Below, in pieces: positions 1 through 7,114 of a stretch of DNA of 9,630 nucleotides. Below the pieces are notes generated by a model, which ran no database searches, was not told the origin of the DNA, and was given only the letters and a program-made list of their open reading frames with translations. Position 1 is the first letter of the stretch, and the number at the start of each line of letters is the position of its first letter. This DNA is from Ascidiaceihabitans sp047624005 (GTDB taxonomy: Bacteria > Pseudomonadota > Alphaproteobacteria > Rhodobacterales > Rhodobacteraceae), in assembly GCA_047624005.1 (NCBI GenBank), contig JBLHPE010000100.1, positions 1-9,630 of the forward strand. Direction: 5' to 3'. The position numbers and the translations under genes were made by a program.

Positions 1-314
1 TGATGCGCACTCTAAGAGTTGTCTTATAATTTTGCGAATAACCCATTTGCTCAGATTGCGGCCGCTCATGCAACGCGCAGCATCAGTCAATATGGGCTCC
101 AAGCCGCCTTGCGGCGGCGCAGAAAGAAACTGAGTTCTTCGGCAATGTGAATGTCTGCTTCTCACTCAAAACAGTCATCCAGCTCCCATCCAAATGCTGC
201 GGCGCGTCTTTCGCATTGCACTCATCCACACACCGCGAAACAGTTTGTGGCTTTAACGTTGGTTACACGACTTGGCACTCCCACACCGAGCTTAGGACCC
301 GTAACCCATTGAGG
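1..314. other. Region downstream of the operon, no recognisable gene
   Basis: This is the stretch past the acyl-CoA synthetase stop, and I recognise no gene in it. A GC-rich inverted repeat (GCCGCC-TTGC-GGCGGC) sits at 103-118. It has no T-run on either side, so it is not a convincing intrinsic terminator, and no other terminator is visible directly behind the synthetase. A minus-strand frame is open from a GTG at 165 to the window edge (55 codons). It lacks a ribosome-binding site and has no recognisable motif. It could be spurious, a gene remnant, or the start of a gene outside the window. Confidence 0.5.
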
Positions 315-2069
315 TCAGGACATGCCCAACAATTCGATCGTCCGATCTCGCATCACAAATTTTTGAGGTTTCCCAGTTATGGTCATTGGCAACTCATCAA
401 CGATGCGAATGTGTCGAGGTATCTTAAAGTGCGCAATCTGGCCCTGGCAAAAACTTCTCAGACCAGCTGGATCTAATGTAGTGTCTGGTCTTACGATCAC
501 CCATGCGCAGACTTCTTCCCCAAGCTTAGGATCAGGAATTCCGAATACCTGTACTTCACTAACGTTGGGATGGGTAAAGAGAAATTCTTCGATTTCTCTA
601 GGGTAGATGTTCTCACCGCCGCGAATAATCATGTCTTTGACACGGCCAGTGATACTACAGAAACCTTCTGAATCGATGACGGCAAGGTCGCCGGTGTGCA
701 TCCAGCCGTCCTTTATGCTGTCGGCTGTTCGGTCAAGGTCGTTCCAATAGCCCTTCATGACTGAATAACCTCGTGTGCAAAGCTCTCCCTGCTTTCCCAC
801 GGGGACGATGTTGCCACCCTCGTCCACAACCTTTACTTCCAGATGCGGGTGTACCCGTCCGACTGTTTCACAGCGTTGTTTGGTTGTATCATTCACGAAG
901 CTTTGAAAGGACACGGGTGACGTTTCCGTCATGCCATAGCAAATAGTAACTTCGGGCATATTCATGTCTTTGTTGACGCGTTTCATGACGTCTGCAGGAC
1001 AGGGAGCCCCTGCCATCACACCGGTCCGCATCCGCGTTAGGTTTCGTGGTTTGATGTCCAATTCTTGCAACATGGCTACGAACATTGTGGGTACGCCATA
1101 GAGCGCTGTGCATTTTTCTTTCTCCAAAGCATCGAGCGTGGATGTGGCATCAAAGCTCTCCCCCGGAAATATCATTGCCGCCCCTTTGCTTACAGCCCCA
1201 AGGACACCCATGACCATGCCGAAACAATGATAGAGTGGGACTGGAATCGCGAGGCGATCTTCCTCGCTCAATACGATGCGATCAGTAACATAACGGGCAT
1301 TGTTGATGATATTGTAGTGAGAAAGAGTTGCCCCTTTTGGCTGCCCGGTTGTCCCGGACGTAAACTGAATGTTTATGGGGTCATCAGGAGAGAGAGAGCC
1401 GTCGATCTTAGTCAACCGCAACTGTTGGGCTGGGCCTCCAAGTTTGCAGATATGATCAAAAGAATATGCACCTGGACCAGGGTTTTCGTCCATTACAATC
1501 ACATTGCGCAAGTGAGGCAGCTTTGTCGCTTGGAGTTGCCCTGGTTTGCAGCTCTCCATTTCAGGGGCAAGCGTGCGTACCATTGAGAGGTATTCTGAGG
1601 TTTTGAACGATTTAGCCAACACCAGTGCTTTGCAACTTACTTTGTTCAAAGCGTACTCAAGCTCAGACAGGCGATATGCGGGATTGATGTTGACCAATAT
1701 GAGGCCAATACGGGCTGTCGCAAATTGTGTGAGAATCCATTCGTGGCGATTTAGTGCCCAGATGCCAACACGATCCCCCTTATTCAAACCTAGGGCCAGA
1801 AAACCAGTTGCTAGGCGGTCTACGGCACGATCCAGATCGTAGTAGGTCATTCGTATTCCAGAATCGCAGAACACAGCTGCATCACGCGGGCCGAAACGGG
1901 AAACTGCGTCACGCAAAAGTTGCGGAATGGTTGCAAAAACCAATTGTGGGTTGGTGGGGCCACGTACATAGGACAACCCGTCTTGAGGCAGTAAATCATG
2001 GTCAGATGTTTCGCTGGAAATGCTAAATCTAGAGATTTTAGTTGCCAGGCTCTCATTCAAAATCGACAT
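315..2069 (-). CDS. AMP-forming acyl-CoA synthetase (ANL superfamily, ACSF2/FadD-like)
   Basis: The 584-residue protein has the full adenylate-forming architecture: a large AMP-binding domain (about 45-470) and a small C-terminal domain (about 488-570). It should activate a carboxylic acid with ATP to an acyl-adenylate and then form the CoA thioester. Visible motifs are the phosphate loop TSGTTGQPKG (237-246), YGMTET (378-383), the ribose-binding TGD (459-461), GRVKDMIIRGGENIYP (475-490) and the C-terminal catalytic lysine in ITGK (K567). The length suits medium-chain or unusual-acid CoA ligases of the ACSF2 type rather than the longer acetyl-CoA synthetases. The acyl specificity cannot be read from the sequence. 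The start lies 11 nt after the fusion-protein stop and has a strong Shine-Dalgarno, so the two are probably co-translated. By context, it would take the acid released by the upstream amidase. There is no predicted signal or membrane segment, so it should be cytoplasmic. Confidence 0.93.
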   Translation of the reverse strand: MSILNESLATKISRFSISSETSDHDLLPQDGLSYVRGPTNPQLVFATIPQLLRDAVSRFGPRDAAVFCDSGIRMTYYDLDRAVDRLATGFLALGLNKGDRVGIWALNRHEWILTQFATARIGLILVNINPAYRLSELEYALNKVSCKALVLAKSFKTSEYLSMVRTLAPEMESCKPGQLQATKLPHLRNVIVMDENPGPGAYSFDHICKLGGPAQQLRLTKIDGSLSPDDPINIQFTSGTTGQPKGATLSHYNIINNARYVTDRIVLSEEDRLAIPVPLYHCFGMVMGVLGAVSKGAAMIFPGESFDATSTLDALEKEKCTALYGVPTMFVAMLQELDIKPRNLTRMRTGVMAGAPCPADVMKRVNKDMNMPEVTICYGMTETSPVSFQSFVNDTTKQRCETVGRVHPHLEVKVVDEGGNIVPVGKQGELCTRGYSVMKGYWNDLDRTADSIKDGWMHTGDLAVIDSEGFCSITGRVKDMIIRGGENIYPREIEEFLFTHPNVSEVQVFGIPDPKLGEEVCAWVIVRPDTTLDPAGLRSFCQGQIAHFKIPRHIRIVDELPMTITGKPQKFVMRDRTIELLGMS

Positions 2070-2074
2070 CTTAT

Positions 2075-2080
2075 CCTCCC
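2075..2080 (-). promoter_or_regulatory. Shine-Dalgarno of the acyl-CoA synthetase
   Basis: GGGAGG lies 5 nt before the ATG at 2069 and directly abuts the TAA stop of the ATPase-amidase fusion (2081-2083). The position fits translational coupling and fixes the start codon. Confidence 0.85.
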
Positions 2081-4432
2081 TTAAAATTCACGCCAGTCGC
2101 CGCTTTGCTCAAAAGCGTGCGCCGCTTGATAGATTTTCATCTCTCCATAATTCGGACCGACTAACATCATTCCGATAGGGAGACCTTCAAGAAGTCCACA
2201 GGGAACACTCATGGCGGGCAGGCCGCCGTTAAACGGAGCGGTGTTTGCGATCATCTCAAACGCACGGTTAACATATTCTGTAATACTACAATCAGCTGGT
2301 GGTATTTCTTGCGGTTTCATTGGCACGGTCGGCATGAGCAGAAGATCGTATTGCTTTAGTGCTGCAGCATACTGGCCATTTATCTTGCGCATGAGATTTT
2401 GAGCTTTGCCATAAAAACGACCCCTGTATTGTTCTTGATAGAACTCACCCAAGAACATGCAGACCTTCAATGAATGACTAAGCTCGTCAGCACGGCTACG
2501 CCATTGGGCCATGTGATCAATCATGGAGGGCAAGAATAAACCACGATAGTTTGTACCAGCTGAGTTTCCGTGCATCATGCCATCCTGTAGACCTTCGACG
2601 GTAATGGCCGTCCAGCAGTCGACGGCAAGATGGTGATCTGGGATAGAAACTTCTTCTACCCGTGCGCCAAGCACTTTGAAGCGTTCTGCGGCTGCAAGAA
2701 CCTTTTGATCTACATCAGGCTCGCTTACGGAATGATTGAAACCCTCTTTCAAAATGCCGATACGAAGTCCTTGAGCACCGCGCCCCAAAGCCTCGGTATA
2801 GCGGAAGGTCTTTGGCTTATATTGCCGTGGGTCTAGGCCATCTTCTCCGGCCAAAATTTCCAACAGGAGTGCATTGTCTGAGACATTGTTGGTCACGGGA
2901 CCAACGTGATCGATGGTTTGTTCAATTGGCATAACACCGGTGTAGGGGACCAAACCGTGGGTAGGTTTCATACCGTAGACACCGCAATTCGATGCTGGAA
3001 TTCGGATCGAACCACCTTGGTCGCCAGCAATTGCCATGTCGACTTCACCAGCAGCGACCAGCGCGGCAGATCCACCTGAGGACCCCCCCGCCATGTACCC
3101 ATGTTTCCAAGGGTTATGAATTGGCCCCTTGGCGTTGGTATGTGAGCCACCAGAAAGGCAGAAGTTTTCGCAATGCGCTTTGCCTGCGATGACTGCGCCA
3201 GCATCCAGCATCCTTGTCACGATCGTAGCATCAATTTCTGGCGTGTAGCCTTCCATAATGGATGATCCGCACATCATGGGAACACCAGCAAGGCAGATTG
3301 TATCTTTCAAAGCGATACGTTTGCCCCGCAACGGCCCGTCGGGCGCACCAAGAACGTCTGTTTTTACGTACCAAGCATTAAGTGGGTTTTCACTCGCACT
3401 TGGAAAGCTACCAGGTGATCGCGGATAGCGGACCGGGGGTAGAAAATCAGGCGTTGCATCCAACCGGTCATACGATTGGATGTATGGCTCCATGATTTGT
3501 GAAAACTCGGTTAATTCTTCATCGTTTAAACTCATCCCAAAACGAAGGGCCATTTCGCGCATTTGGTTCAAGGTAGGGCGTTTAACAGTCATATTGTTCA
3601 CCGTGCGGGGAGTGAGGGTTGATGGAGACGAAACGTCGGTCCGGACTTGGCTGGGCGTTGATTTTGAATTTGGGTTCGGGTTTGCATTGCCACGCGTTGA
3701 CCGCGCAGTGCCAAATCCAAGAAATTGATCGACTTTGGACTGGTCGGACAACTCAGATTTATTTAGAGCGCCGATAATTCGGCCGCGTTCCAAAACCAAA
3801 ACTCGATCAGAAAGGTCAGAAATGAAGTCGAAGTTCTGCTCAACCAGCAGAATTGAAAGGCCGCGACTGTCGCGCAGTTGCAAAAGTGTTTCGGCCATTT
3901 CTTCAATAATAGATGGCTGGATACCTTCAGTAGGTTCGTCGAGCAGTAAAAACTCGGGGTCACCCATGAGGCATCGCGCAAGCGCCAACAATTGTTGTTC
4001 ACCTCCAGAGAGCGCACCGCCCTCACGATCCAGTAACTTGGTCAGACGGGGGAAGTCAGCCAGAACAGCGTCGATGACATCAGTTTCGTCACCCCCAGAA
4101 TAGTCATGCCAAGCAAAGCGAAGATTGTCTCGCACAGTAAGTTGTGGGAAAATCCCGCGCCCCTGCGGCACGTAGCCTATCCCTTGTCCTGCGCGCTCAA
4201 ACGGTGACATTCTTGTGATGTCCGTGGAATGAAATCTAACAGATCCAGATGCCGCAGGGAGGAAACCCATTATGGTTTTGAGGAGTGTGGTCTTACCCAT
4301 ACCATTGTGGCCCAGAATGCCGACGACTTCATTTTCGCCAACGGAAAACTCAAGCCCGTGCAGGATCGGAACGCGACCGTATCCCCCTGAAAGGCCTTTT
4401 ACTTCTAACGTGACTGCGGTGTCTTCATGCAT
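2081..4432 (-). CDS. Fused ABC importer ATPase (UrtE/LivF-like) and amidase-signature amidohydrolase
   Basis: One uninterrupted 783-residue frame holds two complete proteins. Residues 1 to about 241 are a UrtE/LivF-type ATPase: Walker A GHNGMGKT (41-48), Q-loop Q90, signature LSGGEQ (141-146), Walker B FLLLDE (161-166) and LVEQN at 196-200. That domain ends at FLGFG, as free LivF proteins do. A linker of about 40 residues, rich in Asn, Pro, Ser and Thr, follows. From about M281 comes an amidase-signature enzyme of about 503 residues. It has catalytic K376 (IALKD), cis-Ser S451 (GGSSGGS) and nucleophile S475 (GDQGGSIR), a complete Ser-Ser-Lys triad. From memory, it most resembles amidases linked to nitrile hydratase in Rhodococcus (amide + water to acid + ammonia). 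No gatB or gatC is nearby, so a tRNA amidotransferase role is unlikely. I chose the ATG at 4432 because GAAGG lies 7 nt upstream; a GTG at 4438 would leave only 1 nt. A sequencing-error fusion cannot be excluded. Confidence 0.92.
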   Translation of the reverse strand: MHEDTAVTLEVKGLSGGYGRVPILHGLEFSVGENEVVGILGHNGMGKTTLLKTIMGFLPAASGSVRFHSTDITRMSPFERAGQGIGYVPQGRGIFPQLTVRDNLRFAWHDYSGGDETDVIDAVLADFPRLTKLLDREGGALSGGEQQLLALARCLMGDPEFLLLDEPTEGIQPSIIEEMAETLLQLRDSRGLSILLVEQNFDFISDLSDRVLVLERGRIIGALNKSELSDQSKVDQFLGFGTARSTRGNANPNPNSKSTPSQVRTDVSSPSTLTPRTVNNMTVKRPTLNQMREMALRFGMSLNDEELTEFSQIMEPYIQSYDRLDATPDFLPPVRYPRSPGSFPSASENPLNAWYVKTDVLGAPDGPLRGKRIALKDTICLAGVPMMCGSSIMEGYTPEIDATIVTRMLDAGAVIAGKAHCENFCLSGGSHTNAKGPIHNPWKHGYMAGGSSGGSAALVAAGEVDMAIAGDQGGSIRIPASNCGVYGMKPTHGLVPYTGVMPIEQTIDHVGPVTNNVSDNALLLEILAGEDGLDPRQYKPKTFRYTEALGRGAQGLRIGILKEGFNHSVSEPDVDQKVLAAAERFKVLGARVEEVSIPDHHLAVDCWTAITVEGLQDGMMHGNSAGTNYRGLFLPSMIDHMAQWRSRADELSHSLKVCMFLGEFYQEQYRGRFYGKAQNLMRKINGQYAAALKQYDLLLMPTVPMKPQEIPPADCSITEYVNRAFEMIANTAPFNGGLPAMSVPCGLLEGLPIGMMLVGPNYGEMKIYQAAHAFEQSGDWREF
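3598..3602 (-). promoter_or_regulatory. Possible internal ribosome-binding site before the amidase domain
   Basis: GGTGA lies 5 nt before an in-frame ATG at 3592 (M281 of the fusion), exactly where the amidase part begins. GGTGA matches the 3' part of the AGGAGGTGA consensus, and its spacing is suitable. Initiation here would yield a free amidase of about 503 residues, close to the normal length of that family. The match is short and could be chance or a relic of an ancestral separate gene. Confidence 0.35.
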
Positions 4433-4434
4433 GC

Positions 4435-5151
4435 TCACGCCTTCTTTCCCAAATATACGTTGCGCACTGTCTGGTCAGACATGACGCGATCAATGTGGTC
4501 TTCCATAAGCACAGCACCTTGGTGAAAAACCGTGACCGTTTCTGCGATGGAGCGAATGAATTGCATGTCGTGATCGACGATCACCACGGCGGCGGTTTGT
4601 GTGAGCTCGTGGATAATTTCGGTAATGCGATCAACGTCTTGGGCACTCATCCCAGCCGCCGGTTCGTCAAGAAGGACCAGCCATGGATCACCAACCGCGA
4701 CCAAACCAAGTTCAACGCGTTGACGTTCGCCGTGCGCCAACTGACCTAGGTCGGTTCGCGCAATTGAACCTAAAGCCAAGCGCTCAATAATCTCCTGAGT
4801 TTTCCTGTTGGATTCCGTGGGATCATGAAAGCGACGCGCCGACAGCCAGATGTTTTCAAATACTGAAAGCGCATCCATCACGTTTGGCGTTTGTGTCTTA
4901 ATACCAACGCCAAGGCTTGCGATCTGATGCGGCATCCACCCGGTCACTTCTTCTCCAAGCATGAATACATGGCCTTCAGTCGGGGTAAGGAGGCCAGTTA
5001 CACATTTGAAGAAGGTGGATTTACCAGCCCCATTCGGGCCAATCAGGCAACGCAATTCGCGCGATTGAAGTTTGAAATTCACGTTGTCACTTGCGACAAC
5101 GCCTCCAAATCGCATCGTAAGTGATTGGGTCTCTAGGACAACTTCAGCCAT
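4435..5151 (-). CDS. ABC importer ATPase, UrtD/LivG-like
   Basis: This 238-residue nucleotide-binding subunit would pair with the ATPase part of the fusion protein to power the importer. Motifs are Walker A GPNGAGKS (38-45), Q-loop Q87, an altered signature LAHGERQ (138-144), Walker B LVLLDEP (158-164) and H-loop H194 in VDHDM. The LAHGERQ form recalls UrtD proteins, which carry LSHGxxQ. A longer frame starts at 5250, but the ATG at 5151 is preferred because GAGGTGA lies 5 nt upstream and the protein then begins like other family members. The first 8 nt overlap the end of the upstream permease gene, which suggests coupled translation. The next gene begins 2 nt after this stop. It should be cytoplasmic and membrane-associated through the permeases. 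Confidence 0.93.
   Translation of the reverse strand: MAEVVLETQSLTMRFGGVVASDNVNFKLQSRELRCLIGPNGAGKSTFFKCVTGLLTPTEGHVFMLGEEVTGWMPHQIASLGVGIKTQTPNVMDALSVFENIWLSARRFHDPTESNRKTQEIIERLALGSIARTDLGQLAHGERQRVELGLVAVGDPWLVLLDEPAAGMSAQDVDRITEIIHELTQTAAVVIVDHDMQFIRSIAETVTVFHQGAVLMEDHIDRVMSDQTVRNVYLGKKA
4440..4444 (-). promoter_or_regulatory. Shine-Dalgarno of the ATPase-amidase fusion
   Basis: GAAGG lies 7 nt before the ATG at 4432 and only 1 nt before the alternative GTG at 4438. It therefore favours the ATG. It sits inside the last codons of the UrtD-like gene. Confidence 0.7.
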
Positions 5152-6181
5152 TTGCTTCACCTCGCGTACGGGTCCGGCGTGTTTGGCGGCCTCGGCTTCG
5201 TCTTTTGCGCCCAAAGCTGACCCGCCATAGGTCGGCGACAGCGGGAACAATACCTTTGGGCAAGAACAGAACGAAGAAAACCAAAATCAAACCAGTTATG
5301 AGTGTGTTGTCGATCAGCGATTGCTGCCCGAGCATGAACTTCATGTAGGCAAGTCCTGCTGCCCCGATAATTGGCCCCAAACGTGTTCCAAGGCCGCCGA
5401 CGATGCACCAAATGATAATTTCAGCGGATTGCCTGAGTGAGAACAGGCTTGGTGTGACGATCTCACCCCAGTTCGCAAACAAGGCTCCAGAAAGCCCTGC
5501 GATTGCGGCTCCTACAGAAAACAACACGGTTTTTCTGGCCGCTACGTCGTAGCCCATAAGTGAAAGACGTGTTTCGTTTTCGCGAATGCCAATTGCGATG
5601 CGTCCAAAGCTGGACTTTAGGAGCCAAGTGACCAGAAGATATACAATTAGAAGAGCCACAGCGCAGACATAGAAATAACTGTCGCCCCAAATATATGCGT
5701 TTGGATCACCAGGAACATTGAGCGTCTGAAAACCAGGTATACCGTTAAAGCCCCCAAGCCTGGCTGATCCAATGACGTATTGAGGGCCTGCTGTTGAGTT
5801 CATGAATTTGAACAGGATTAATGTAACGACAAGTGTGATGACACCGAGATACACATCCGTTAGTCGACCATAGAACATCATTGCGCCGAGCATGGCAGCA
5901 AAGATTGCAGGAACAAGGACGGCCAAGAGCATTGGCAACGTACTTTCACCAAAGTTAATGGCTGCGATAGCGTAAGTATAAGCACCTAGCCCGAAGAAGG
6001 CTGCTTGGCCAAAGCACAAAATACCGCCAAAGCCCCAGATCAAACCAAGGCTCAGGCCTAGCATGCCGTAGATCACAAGAACTGTGAGTGTGTATGTGCT
6101 AATCAACATCGGCATGATCCAAAGTAGGATTGCCGCCACAACAAGGGTGGTGATGATGTCTTTGCGAATTGAAGTCTGCAT
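5144..6181 (-). CDS. ABC importer permease, UrtC/LivM-like
   Basis: The 345-residue protein is a multi-spanning inner-membrane permease of the branched-chain amino acid/urea/amide type. Long hydrophobic stretches run throughout, for example about 9-27, 31-50, 86-104, 111-127, 170-187, 217-235 and 294-308. The family motif GFGGILCFGQAAFFGLGAY spans 50-68, and the cytoplasmic coupling loop reads GIRENETRLSLMGYD (198-212). It would form the translocation pore with the UrtB-like subunit. The start is taken at the ATG at 6181, which shares its A with the upstream TGA stop (TGATG); a GTG at 6184 is also possible. AAGGGG lies 8 nt upstream of the ATG. The C-terminus is unusual: residues 325-340 are very arginine-rich, and their codons lead into the ribosome-binding site of the next gene. 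Confidence 0.92.
   Translation of the reverse strand: MQTSIRKDIITTLVVAAILLWIMPMLISTYTLTVLVIYGMLGLSLGLIWGFGGILCFGQAAFFGLGAYTYAIAAINFGESTLPMLLAVLVPAIFAAMLGAMMFYGRLTDVYLGVITLVVTLILFKFMNSTAGPQYVIGSARLGGFNGIPGFQTLNVPGDPNAYIWGDSYFYVCAVALLIVYLLVTWLLKSSFGRIAIGIRENETRLSLMGYDVAARKTVLFSVGAAIAGLSGALFANWGEIVTPSLFSLRQSAEIIIWCIVGGLGTRLGPIIGAAGLAYMKFMLGQQSLIDNTLITGLILVFFVLFLPKGIVPAVADLWRVSFGRKRRSRGRQTRRTRTRGEANG
5157..5163 (-). promoter_or_regulatory. Shine-Dalgarno of the UrtD-like ATPase
   Basis: GAGGTGA lies 5 nt before the ATG at 5151, inside the 3' end of the permease gene. This strong match decides the start over the longer frame beginning at 5250. Confidence 0.85.
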
Positions 6182-7047
6182 CACAGCTTCCCCTTGAAGA
6201 ATTTGCTCGTGATGCCCTGCGGTAGGAGGCGCAGAAGAAAGACGGCACCAATCAGGAGGGCCACTTCGCCAATGACAGGTGAAATCGCAAAGGTGAAAAA
6301 CTGGCTCAAGGCACCAAAGAAAGTACCCGAGGCGAACAGTCCGGTGACAAGTGATGGGCCACCCGCAATCACAGTGATAAAGGCCTTAGCGATGTAGGCG
6401 CCGCCAGAGGTTGGAACTAGTCCAACCAATGGAGCCAACACTGCGCCAGCCAATCCTGAAAGGGCGGAGCCACAAAAGAACGTCGCCATGTAAATCCGGT
6501 CAGGGCTGTAGCCAAGCGCGTTTGCCATGTCGGAACGTTGCATCGTGCCGCGTGCAATCAATCCTGCCCGCGTGCCTTTGAGCACAGCAAGCATGAGCAA
6601 GAGAACGGCAATCGTCACAAGAATGATGAAGAAATTGTATCCGTTGACCTGATATGATCCGACGGTGAAGCCCTTTATAGGCGTTGAAATACCCGTTGTT
6701 GTGTTGCCGAATATCATCGTCGCTAAACCAATAAAAACCAGACTTAGTCCCCATGTAGCGAGCATCGTATCTACCAGTCGCCCATAGAGATGCCTGATGA
6801 CCAAGCGTTCCACGACCAGACCTATCAAGCCGACAATTAGCGGCGCAATAATAAGCATTGCCACAAAAACATTAATGCCGAGGTTGACTGCTGTGATCGT
6901 AGCGTAACCACCCATCATCATGAATTCGCCATGGGCTAGGTTGATGACTTTCATCATCCCGAACACGACCGCAAGTCCTGCACTAATCAAGATCAGCGAG
7001 GCCACGGCGTAAAACATTTCTACGAGTATGACGAAACCTAGGTCCAT
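6181..7047 (-). CDS. ABC importer permease, UrtB/LivH-like
   Basis: The 288-residue inner-membrane permease belongs to the UrtB/LivH family and is very hydrophobic. It carries the N-terminal family motif FGMMKVINLAHGEFMMMGGYA (29-49). A coupling-loop segment, MANALGYSPDRIYM (174-187), should dock onto an ATPase. The C-terminal part has AGGPSLVTGLFASGTFFG (228-245), where relatives usually show a GGxGSLxG pattern. The length matches LivH-type proteins; it lacks the long N-terminal extension of some UrtB proteins. The ATG at 7047 is the first start after an in-frame stop. I see no good Shine-Dalgarno before it, and a terminator-like hairpin ends about 24 nt upstream. The frame closes with TGA overlapping the next gene's ATG. 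It would import the ligand delivered by the upstream binding protein. Confidence 0.93.
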   Translation of the reverse strand: MDLGFVILVEMFYAVASLILISAGLAVVFGMMKVINLAHGEFMMMGGYATITAVNLGINVFVAMLIIAPLIVGLIGLVVERLVIRHLYGRLVDTMLATWGLSLVFIGLATMIFGNTTTGISTPIKGFTVGSYQVNGYNFFIILVTIAVLLLMLAVLKGTRAGLIARGTMQRSDMANALGYSPDRIYMATFFCGSALSGLAGAVLAPLVGLVPTSGGAYIAKAFITVIAGGPSLVTGLFASGTFFGALSQFFTFAISPVIGEVALLIGAVFLLRLLPQGITSKFFKGKL

Positions 7048-7070
7048 TTTACGGCGCCAGTTCTTGTGGG

Positions 7071-7102
7071 TTTAAAAATGGGGGCAACTTACGCTGCCCC
7101 CA
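7071..7102 (-). terminator. Hairpin plus U-tract between binding protein and permease genes
   Basis: Read on the minus strand, TGGGGGCA-GCGTAAGT-TGCCCCCA forms a perfect 8-bp GC-rich stem with an 8-nt loop (7102-7079), followed at once by TTTTTAAA. It starts 12 nt after the binding-protein stop. This has the form of an intrinsic terminator. Inside an operon it would act as a partial terminator or a 3' mRNA stabiliser, keeping the binding protein more abundant than the membrane parts. On the plus strand no T-run follows the stem. Confidence 0.8.
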
Positions 7103-7114
7103 GTACGGGAGAAA

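Noticed and set aside
147..476. Plus-strand open frame of 109 codons
   Set aside because: It runs antisense into the acyl-CoA synthetase gene, has no ribosome-binding site and no recognisable protein features.
1065..1586. Plus-strand open frame of 173 codons
   Set aside because: It is fully antisense to the conserved acyl-CoA synthetase, with no motif or ribosome-binding site.
3830..3841. Missing H-loop histidine in the ATPase part of the fusion (LVEQN), possible dead ATPase
   Set aside because: From memory, LivF-type ATPases commonly carry EQN at this position, so it is family-typical and not a defect.
3735..4103. Plus-strand open frame of 122 codons, rich in Ser and Arg
   Set aside because: It lies entirely antisense to the ATPase domain, and its composition mirrors the coding strand. 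It is a shadow frame.
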